This document shows positions 42,231 to 47,874 of a stretch of DNA of 47,874 nt, piece by piece; the stretch's first letter is position 1, and the number at the start of each line of letters is the position of its first letter. The position numbers and the translations under genes were made by a program. The stretch is from NCBI GenBank assembly GCA_017412705.1, contig JAFPWS010000071.1, positions 1 to 47,874 of the forward strand, given 5' to 3'. The stretch is from Prevotella sp. (GTDB lineage Bacteria; Bacteroidota; Bacteroidia; Bacteroidales; Bacteroidaceae). Below the pieces are notes generated by a model. It was not told the origin of the DNA and searched no databases. It saw only the letters and a program-made list of their open reading frames with translations.

Positions 42231-44183
42231 ATGATGAACATCCGTCGTTTTCCGCTACTGGCACCCCTGGCCGCAACCATCTGCAACCTGCTGATGCTCT
42301 ATGTGGTCTACTTCCTTGCACGCATCGTCTACCTGCTGGTCAACTACAGCTACTTTTCCCAAGGGCTCACCATAGGTCATCTGCTGGAGATGCTGGGAGG
42401 TGGCCTGGTGTTCGACACGTCAGCCATCCTCGTCACCAACATCCCTTACATCGTGCTCATGCTGTTGCCCTGGCACGGCAAGGAGACCAAGGCCTACCAC
42501 ACCCTATGCCGTACCGTCTTCCTTCTCATCAACGGAGCAGCGCTGGCAGTCAACCTCTGCGATGCTGTCTACTTCCGCTTTACCATGCGACGGACTACCA
42601 CCACCGTCTTCAGCGAGTTCTCCAACGAGGGCAACTTGGGTTCCATCTTCTTGACGGAAACCCTCAGCCACTTCTATCTGGTCATCATCTTTGCCCTGGC
42701 CGTCTGGGCACTCTATAAGCTCTATCGCGACAGCGGACTGAGCAGACAGGACTACCGCTGGTGGCACTACGACGCAGCAACCCTGCTGTCGCTGGCTGCC
42801 GTGGCACCCTTCGTGGTGGCAGGTATCCGTGGCGGCTTCACTACTGCCGTACGCCCCATCACCATCTCCAATGCCAACCAGTACGTGAACCGCCCCGTAG
42901 AGGCGGCATTGGTGCTGAACACGCCCTTCTCGCTCTATCGTACCATCGGCAAGAACGTCTTCGAAGTCCCTACCTACTATGCTGACCAACAGGAGATGGC
43001 CTCCGTCTACTCGCCCCTGCATACCCCCAGCGACACTCTTCCTTTCACTAAGAAAAACATCGTGGTGCTTATTGTCGAGAGCTTTGGCCGGGAGTATATC
43101 GGAGCCTTGAACAAAAACCTGGAGCAGGGCCGCTACAAAGGCTACACCCCCTGCGTCGACTCGCTGATAGCCCGCAGCACCACCTTTACCCGCTCGTTCT
43201 GCAACGGACGTAAGAGCATCGACGGCATGCCCAGCATCCTCAGTAGCATCCCCATGTTCGTCGAGCCTTTCTTCCTGACACCAGCGTCTATGAACCACGT
43301 CAGCGGCATTGCCTCGCTGTTGGCTGGCGAGGGTTACGAGACGGCCTTCTTCCACGGAGCCCAGCGCGGCTCCATGGGTTTCATGGCCTTTGCACGCGCC
43401 ACAGGGTTCCAGCAGTATTATGGACGCGAGGACTTCGACGACGACAAGCGCTTCTCCGGCGATACCGACTTCGACGGTACGTGGGCCATCTGGGACGAGC
43501 CCTTCCTGCAGTACTACGCCACCAAGATGTCTGAGATGAAGGAGCCTTTCATGACGGCAGTCTTCACAGCCTCTAGCCATCATCCCTATGTGGTGCCTGA
43601 GAAGTACAAGGACACCTACCCCGAGGAAGGCATCGTCATCCATAAGTGCATCCGCTATACCGACATGGCTCTGGGACGCTTCTTCCAGACTGCCAGCCGG
43701 CAGCCGTGGTTCAAGAACACCATCTTCGTGCTCACCAGCGACCATACCAACCTCACCGACCATGCCTACTACGAGACCGACCTGGGAGGCTTCTGCTCAC
43801 CCATCATCATCTACGAACCAGGCCGTGCACCTGAGATGCAGGACAAGATAGCCCAGCAGATAGACATCCTGCCTACCGTCATGGGCCTGCTGCACTACCC
43901 CAAGCCCTACTTCGCCTTCGGCATCGATGTGCTCAACACCCCGGCGGAAGACACCTGGGCCGTCAACTACCTCAACGGCATCTACCAGTATGTCAAGCAT
44001 GGCCACGTCCTGCAGTTCGACGGACAAAAGACCAAGGCCCTCTATAGCCTTACCGACTCGCTCATGCAGCATAATGTCATGGGCAAGGTGCCTCAGCAGC
44101 AACAGATGGAGCGCGAGGTCAAGGCCATCATCCAACAGTACATGGAGCGAATGACACAAGACCGTCTGACCACTACCCCCTAA
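42231..44183 (+). CDS. LTA-synthase-family membrane transferase (Ser type)
   Basis: A protein of 650 residues, also with five transmembrane helices (about 8-215) followed by a sulfatase-fold domain. Catalytic-site positions: Glu283 in LIVESFGREYIG, Ser329 in NGRKSIDGMP where LtaS has Thr, and Asp504-His505 in TSDHTN. The two neighbours share only the fold and motif order, so the duplication is old. Head-group transfer to an envelope lipid or glycan is the expected role, but the Ser position may indicate a different donor or hydrolysis. The start could be 42231 or the next ATG, 42234. Followed by the GT11-like gene after 20 bases. Confidence 0.82.
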   Translation: MMNIRRFPLLAPLAATICNLLMLYVVYFLARIVYLLVNYSYFSQGLTIGHLLEMLGGGLVFDTSAILVTNIPYIVLMLLPWHGKETKAYHTLCRTVFLLINGAALAVNLCDAVYFRFTMRRTTTTVFSEFSNEGNLGSIFLTETLSHFYLVIIFALAVWALYKLYRDSGLSRQDYRWWHYDAATLLSLAAVAPFVVAGIRGGFTTAVRPITISNANQYVNRPVEAALVLNTPFSLYRTIGKNVFEVPTYYADQQEMASVYSPLHTPSDTLPFTKKNIVVLIVESFGREYIGALNKNLEQGRYKGYTPCVDSLIARSTTFTRSFCNGRKSIDGMPSILSSIPMFVEPFFLTPASMNHVSGIASLLAGEGYETAFFHGAQRGSMGFMAFARATGFQQYYGREDFDDDKRFSGDTDFDGTWAIWDEPFLQYYATKMSEMKEPFMTAVFTASSHHPYVVPEKYKDTYPEEGIVIHKCIRYTDMALGRFFQTASRQPWFKNTIFVLTSDHTNLTDHAYYETDLGGFCSPIIIYEPGRAPEMQDKIAQQIDILPTVMGLLHYPKPYFAFGIDVLNTPAEDTWAVNYLNGIYQYVKHGHVLQFDGQKTKALYSLTDSLMQHNVMGKVPQQQQMEREVKAIIQQYMERMTQDRLTTTP

Positions 44184-44203
44184 CCCTTTAAACCACAAAC
44201 AAT

Positions 44204-45019
44204 ATGATTTTCGTACGCGACAAGGGACGCATGTGCAACAACATCCTGCAGTATGGCCACCTCTATGCCTGGGGCAGGGAACACGGACTGACGACCATGT
44301 CCATGCGCTTTGCCTACAAATACCAGTATTTCCACATCTGCGACACGCCATACCATAATCCCCTGACCTACGTCTGCGCCAAGTATGCTGCCAAATGGGG
44401 CCTCATACCCACCGTCAGCTTCCACGAAAAGGATGCCGATACCACCCCTCAGGAACAGCAGATGTTGCGCCACCGCTTCCTGGTGGCAGAAGGGTGGGAA
44501 GCCAGATGGTACGACCTGTTCCTCAAGTACAAAAAGGAGATCCTCGCCCTCTTTGCCTTCCGGGAGCGGGTCACCCAGCCCGTCGACCAGCAGCTGGCAA
44601 GCCTTCCCAAGGCCGACCTACGACTGGGCGTACACATCCGTCGCGGCGACTATCGCACCTGGAACGGAGGACGCTATTTCTATACTGACGAGCAGTACCT
44701 GCGCCCCATCAGCCAGTTCATCAGCCAGCACCCAGACCAGCGGGTGCAAGTATTCATCTGCGGCAACGACCCCTCACTCGACAAGGAGTTCTTCACCCAT
44801 AGGCTCTCCTCAGCAGAAGTCTACTTCCCTGAGGGCAACCCAGGTCAGGACCTCTATCTGCTGTCCTGCTGCGACTACCTCATGGGAGCTCCCAGCACCT
44901 TCTCACTCGTAGCCTCTATGTACCACGACACCCCACTCTATTGGATCATGGACGCAGAAGCCCCCCTCACCGAAACCTCCTTCGGCACCTTCGACGAACT
45001 CTTCCGACATATCCTTTGA
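44204..45019 (+). CDS. GT11-like (alpha-1,2-fucosyltransferase type) glycosyltransferase
   Basis: A cytosolic protein of 271 residues. The motif HIRRGDY (144-150) is the GDP-fucose-binding H-x-R-R-x-D motif of alpha-1,2- and alpha-1,6-fucosyltransferases. The N-terminal RMCNNILQYGHLYAWG resembles the GN-x-x-x-QY start of GT11. The C-terminal LSCCDYLMGAPSTFSLVASMY corresponds to a conserved family motif. It would add fucose (or a similar sugar) to a surface glycan. Last gene of the miaB-exporter-transferase cluster. The fucose link with fucI, 36 kb away, is only thematic. GT family is fairly sure, donor less so. Confidence 0.65.
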   Translation: MIFVRDKGRMCNNILQYGHLYAWGREHGLTTMSMRFAYKYQYFHICDTPYHNPLTYVCAKYAAKWGLIPTVSFHEKDADTTPQEQQMLRHRFLVAEGWEARWYDLFLKYKKEILALFAFRERVTQPVDQQLASLPKADLRLGVHIRRGDYRTWNGGRYFYTDEQYLRPISQFISQHPDQRVQVFICGNDPSLDKEFFTHRLSSAEVYFPEGNPGQDLYLLSCCDYLMGAPSTFSLVASMYHDTPLYWIMDAEAPLTETSFGTFDELFRHIL

Positions 45020-45126
45020 AAAAAAATATTTTCTTAAAAACTCGAAATTTACCTTCACCTTTCACTCTTGTGAATGTAACTTATTGTGCTATAAAGCGTT
45101 AACTGAATTTAAAACCATCATCAATC

Positions 45127-45170
45127 CTTCACTTTTCCGTCACTTTTCCGTCACTCATCCTTCACTTTTT
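45127..45170. repeat. 11-bp array, left arm
   Basis: Four units of 11: CTTCACTTTTC, CGTCACTTTTC, CGTCACTCATC, CTTCACTTTTT. Bases 45138-45168 are complementary to 45273-45303 at 28 of 31 positions, forming a long inverted repeat. Confidence 0.85.
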
Positions 45171-45193
45171 GCTTTAGTGGCACCTAAAGAGCA

Positions 45194-45223
45194 CTCACAT
45201 TACGACTGAGTACCCTTTACTCG
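45194..45223 (-). repeat. 30-bp dispersed element, copy B
   Basis: The reverse complement matches 25821-25850 at 28 of 30 positions. Here too the element touches the edge of a 22-bp array. Confidence 0.85.
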
Positions 45224-45286
45224 GCATGTAACTGATGCTTTGTCGGCATGAAAATCATGCTTTCTCGGCATGAAAGTGACGGATGA
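45221..45286. repeat. 22-bp tandem array, three units
   Basis: Units begin at 45221, 45243 and 45265, each starting TCGGCATG. The first two also share ATGCTTT; the third merges into the 11-bp array. Confidence 0.8.
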
Positions 45287-45338
45287 GTGAAGGAAAAGTG
45301 AAGGATAAGTGAAGGTTTAGTGAAGGTATAGAAGCGGC
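45273..45338. repeat. 11-bp array, right arm
   Basis: Six units of 11 in register: AAAGTGACGGA, TGAGTGAAGGA, AAAGTGAAGGA, TAAGTGAAGGT, TTAGTGAAGGT, ATAGAAGCGGC. Inverted relative to the left arm at 45127-45170. Confidence 0.85.
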
Positions 45339-45478
45339 TTAAATCATTGGGATACAATCGTTTAACTATAAAAAAGTGAAGGATGAAGGTTGATTTTAAG
45401 TTTTCCATAAAATTTTTCGCTGAGCAGTTTGACAAAATCAGGGCTCTGCAAGGGGGTTTTGAGCCGTTCTCTGCCGAA

Positions 45479-45544
45479 CTTTGCCCGGCTCAATGACTGG
45501 CTTTGCCCGGCTCAATGACAGTCTCCGCCCGGCCCAAGCCACCC
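45479..45544. repeat. 22-bp tandem array, GC-rich, three units
   Basis: Units begin at 45479, 45501 and 45523. The first two share CTTTGCCCGGCTCAATGAC; the third is diverged (CTCCGCCCGGCCCAAGCC). Confidence 0.82.
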
Positions 45545-45545
45545 C

Positions 45546-45660
45546 TTGCATTTTGCTCGGTTTTCACTACCTTTCTCCCTTGGAGAATGTAGGATGCACC
45601 TCGAAAATGAAAGAAAAATTGTTTTTTTCTTTGCATTTTACTCGGTTTTCACTACCTTTG
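45546..45660 (+). promoter_or_regulatory. Duplicated promoter block upstream of the LpxL-like gene
   Basis: A 29-bp block at 45546-45574 repeats at 45631-45659 with one mismatch. The downstream copy has TTTG (45630-45633), a 19-bp spacer and TACCTTTG (45653-45660), and is the likely promoter, 28 bases before the ATG. The upstream copy ends TACCTTTC and has CTTG instead of TTTG, so it should be weaker. Confidence 0.7.
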
Positions 45661-45688
45661 CAAAATAACTATTAAACAGAGAGTTTTG

Positions 45689-46606
45689 ATGTACTATATA
45701 GTTTTTGCGTGCTGGTACGTGCTGTCGTTGCTTCCGCTACGCATCCATTATGTATTGTCTGATGCACTATATCTGATTATCTATCGGCTGGCGGGCTATC
45801 GGACAAAGGTGGTGAGAAGCAATCTCTCGTCGTCGTTTCCTGAAAAGTCGGCTGCCGAACTGAAAAGAATAGAAAAGGGGTTTTACCATTGGTTTTGTGA
45901 CTACATAGCCGAAACGGTCAAGATGTTCTCCATGTCGGAGAAACAGATTAGGTGCCGTATGCGCTTTGAGGGTATAGAACAAATAAACAACGATTTAAAA
46001 AATCAACGCTGCATAACCGTCTATTTGGGACATTACTGCAACTGGGAGTGGGTATGCTCCTTAGGTCTTCACATTACTGCTGGCACAGCTGCTCAACTCT
46101 ACCATCCACTGGAAAGCAGACTCTTCGACCGTCTATTCCTCTATTCCCGTGAGCGTTTCAAGGCGCATTCAATAAACATGGACGATGCCTTTAAAGTGCT
46201 AGCAGATTGGAAAAAGTCTGGTCGCTATACTGTTACTGGCTACATCTCTGATCAGGTACCTGGCTATGCAAGCATGCACTATTGGCCTTGGTTTCTCAAT
46301 CATGACACTCCTGTTTACACGGGTGCTGAGCGTATAGCCCGCATCCTAGATACTTCTGTTTATTACTTCGACATTGAGCGTCCCCGCCGCGGTTATTATG
46401 TCGCAAAAGTTGTGAAGATATGTGACAGCACAAAGGATTTGCCAAAATTCGCCATCACAGAGCAATACTTCCGTTTGTTGGAGAATAGTATCCTTCGTAC
46501 TCCTGAACTATGGCTTTGGAGTCATAATCGCTGGAAACGCACTCGCAAGCAATTTAACGAGCGCTTTACTGAGGAAGAACGAAAAAGGATACTTAATAAA
46601 TTATAA
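45689..46606 (+). CDS. LpxL/HtrB-family lipid A acyltransferase-like protein
   Basis: A protein of 305 residues with an N-terminal membrane segment (about 1-34) and the LpxL-type acyltransferase domain. The catalytic H-x4-E pair is His115 and Glu120 in GHYCNWE. The downstream SDQVPGY and WLWSHNRWK segments are typical of the family. It adds secondary acyl chains to lipid A precursors at the inner membrane. The start is the ATG at 45689; a TTG one codon earlier is not needed. Codon use becomes more AT-rich towards its 3' end, and the next gene, 2 bases downstream, is distinctly AT-rich. Confidence 0.88.
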   Translation: MYYIVFACWYVLSLLPLRIHYVLSDALYLIIYRLAGYRTKVVRSNLSSSFPEKSAAELKRIEKGFYHWFCDYIAETVKMFSMSEKQIRCRMRFEGIEQINNDLKNQRCITVYLGHYCNWEWVCSLGLHITAGTAAQLYHPLESRLFDRLFLYSRERFKAHSINMDDAFKVLADWKKSGRYTVTGYISDQVPGYASMHYWPWFLNHDTPVYTGAERIARILDTSVYYFDIERPRRGYYVAKVVKICDSTKDLPKFAITEQYFRLLENSILRTPELWLWSHNRWKRTRKQFNERFTEEERKRILNKL

Positions 46607-46608
46607 AA

Positions 46609-47481
46609 ATGAATTATTTTTACTATCGCAAGAAATTATACACTTTTATCTTCGGCACTTGGAGAAGTGTTGTATATGATATACGTTCACTTTTCCCCAC
46701 TAAAATGCCGAATGCAGGAACTATTCCAATAGATATCGTCATACCCATCATAGACAAGGATCTTGATATCCTTCCTTTTTGTCTCGAAGGATTACGGAAA
46801 AATTGTAATAATATCATTGATAATATCTATCTAGTAGCCCCCCCACATCAACCAATCATTGACCTTGCCAATCAGAATGGCTTAATTTTTGTAGATGAAA
46901 ATCTAGTTTTAGGTTATTCTGTAAAAGATATAAACTGTATCGACCGGTCTGGTAATAATATAAGTGGCTGGATATTTCAGCAATTATTAAAACTCTCTGG
47001 TTGTGTAGGTTCTAACAGATACTATGTTACAATAGATGCGGACCATATTCTCATGCGTCCTCATACTTTTGTCACAGACAAGGGCAAATCAGTTTTCTAT
47101 GTATCTAAAGAATATTACTACCCATATTATATTACTCAAGAAGCTTTAACAGGGCATTTCCCTTTTCAACATCTTTCATATATTGCTCACAAAATGGTTT
47201 TTGATAAAAATCAAATTCAGATATTACATAAGATCTTAGAGAGTGGAAAAAAGAAAAGCTGGGATCAAGTAATTATTGACACATTTAAGCAAACGCCTAT
47301 GGGATCTTTCTCGGAATTTGAACTATATGGGCATCTATATCCTGCAAGTCACAAAAAACGCATACTATGGCAGCAAAAGGAATTAAGAAAAGGCTCTAGC
47401 GTTTTGAGCTTTGAAGGATTATCTGCAAGATACTCCAGTTTCCTTTCAATTACATTCCCTGATTACCGTAAAATAAAATAA
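46609..47481 (+). CDS. DUF6492-like putative glycosyltransferase
   Basis: A cytosolic protein of 290 residues without signal peptide. After a short N-terminal helix, the motif PIDIVIPIIDKDLDILPFCLEGLRKN starts a Rossmann-like domain similar to nucleotide-sugar transferases, and VTIDADHILMRP provides a D-x-D-type metal site (about 144). It resembles DUF6492 proteins found in polysaccharide clusters. The gene is visibly AT-rich compared with everything to its left, a common sign of horizontally acquired surface-glycan genes. It follows the LpxL-like gene by 2 bases and converges on the GT2 gene. Function is inferred from fold pattern and position only. Confidence 0.6.
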   Translation: MNYFYYRKKLYTFIFGTWRSVVYDIRSLFPTKMPNAGTIPIDIVIPIIDKDLDILPFCLEGLRKNCNNIIDNIYLVAPPHQPIIDLANQNGLIFVDENLVLGYSVKDINCIDRSGNNISGWIFQQLLKLSGCVGSNRYYVTIDADHILMRPHTFVTDKGKSVFYVSKEYYYPYYITQEALTGHFPFQHLSYIAHKMVFDKNQIQILHKILESGKKKSWDQVIIDTFKQTPMGSFSEFELYGHLYPASHKKRILWQQKELRKGSSVLSFEGLSARYSSFLSITFPDYRKIK

Positions 47482-47493
47482 GTCTACTTACCA

Positions 47494-47874
47494 TTATCTA
47501 TCATTAATATTTTGTTCAAATTTCTTAGAGAGAAAGACAAATTGGTAATATCCTTCAAGCATGGCTTTTATAAAACCAGGCTTTCCGTCTAATATTGCCC
47601 CTTTTAGAATGTAAGCCTTAAAGAAGCGGAAGAAAGGTCGCCACAATAAAGCGATTGTCCCATAATGCTTATGCTGCTTCCTATCCAACTCGTTTCGAGT
47701 ATATTGATTTGTCTTACTTACAATATTCTCCACAGAGTCATTAGCAAGATGCTCAAAAGCCAGTTCTTTTTGCTTGGCAGGGATTTTCTCTATGTGTCCA
47801 TCGACCACTGGCATGCAATGGATAATAGGAGGCCAATGAGTCTTGTCTTTACGGAAGAAACGCAGGATATGGTC
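47494..47874 (-). CDS. C-terminal part of a WaaE-like family 2 glycosyltransferase (cut by the window edge)
   Basis: The frame is open from 47494 to the last base, so the N-terminal catalytic part lies outside. The 126 visible residues include DHILRFFRKDKTHWPP and HEHLAND-like FEHLANDSVENIVSK, then YTRNELDRK, RPFFRFFKAYILKGAILDGKPG and GFIKAMLEGYYQFVFLSKKFE. This is the typical tail of LPS-core glycosyltransferases related to WaaE/KdtX, with an amphipathic helix that associates with the membrane. The internal Met at 47814 is not the start. An inner-core sugar transfer to lipopolysaccharide fits the LpxL-like neighbour. Confidence 0.75.
   Translation of the reverse strand, partial: DHILRFFRKDKTHWPPIIHCMPVVDGHIEKIPAKQKELAFEHLANDSVENIVSKTNQYTRNELDRKQHKHYGTIALLWRPFFRFFKAYILKGAILDGKPGFIKAMLEGYYQFVFLSKKFEQNINDR

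Larger units (their letters stand above)
45020..45688. other. Repeat-rich spacer without a gene
   Basis: No supported reading frame. It holds paired 11-bp arrays in opposite orientation, copy B of the 30-bp element, two 22-bp arrays and a duplicated promoter block. A small frame at 45481-45675 is made of repeat and promoter sequence and is rejected. Confidence 0.7.

Noticed and set aside
42504-43763. Long minus-strand frame of 419 codons
   Set aside because: It is a shadow of the second LTA-synthase-type gene. Valine- and glycine-rich low-complexity composition is typical of antisense frames in GC-rich genes.
45481-45675. Small plus-strand frame of 64 codons
   Set aside because: Made of a 22-bp repeat and two promoter blocks.

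Overview
The window looks like chromosomal DNA of a Prevotella-type member of the Bacteroidales. The evidence is the gene set (PorT-like barrels, a NigD-like lipoprotein, DUF3737 next to MalY, PASTA-RluD-Ddl, rpmH divergent from efp), genes starting without a strong Shine-Dalgarno, and many promoters of the Bacteroidetes type (TTTG, 19-20 bp, TAnnTTTG). No tRNA, rRNA body, insertion sequence, prophage or CRISPR array was seen. A strong promoter fires out of the left edge into sequence that resembles an rRNA operon leader.

Layout. 0-6 kb: OmpA-family lipoprotein, purL, and a two-gene chromate-transporter pair. 6-11 kb: FMN-binding secreted protein, fucI, an unknown secreted protein, and two paralogous outer-membrane barrels. 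11-23 kb: a carbohydrate locus. On the minus strand a tight operon runs GH43-like/GH143-like/GH142-like multidomain enzyme, GH78 rhamnosidase, NanA/DapA-type aldolase, sodium:solute symporter, LolA-like protein. A GH127 gene is divergent from it across 89 bp. The family combination recalls rhamnogalacturonan-II side-chain breakdown, with the aldolase and symporter suited to the released 2-keto-3-deoxy acids (Dha, Kdo). This is the most interesting functional system here. No SusC/SusD pair or regulator is present.

23-33 kb: a lipoprotein hydrolase, sufS, then the efp-GT2-radC operon (minus) divergent from rpmH, followed by PASTA protein-rluD-ddl-acyltransferase-NigD-like lipoprotein (plus). 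33-37 kb: DUF3737-malY-OPT transporter operon (minus), divergent from miaB. 37-45 kb: miaB, an MsbA-like exporter, two LTA-synthase-type membrane transferases and a GT11-like glycosyltransferase, tightly packed. 45.7 kb to the end: an LpxL-like acyltransferase, a DUF6492-like protein and the end of a GT2 gene, consistent with the edge of a lipopolysaccharide or surface-glycan region and increasingly AT-rich.

A second theme is short-period DNA repeats. Degenerate 7-bp tandem repeats lie at gene junctions (5.5, 28.2, 36.3 kb) and inside coding sequence (GH78 signal peptide, an OPT loop, a MiaB loop). Two long spacers (25.5 and 45.2 kb) carry phased 11-bp and 22-bp arrays with inverted arms and share a 30-bp element. 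A separate dispersed 40-bp element occurs upstream of fucI and again, in frame, inside the GH78 gene.
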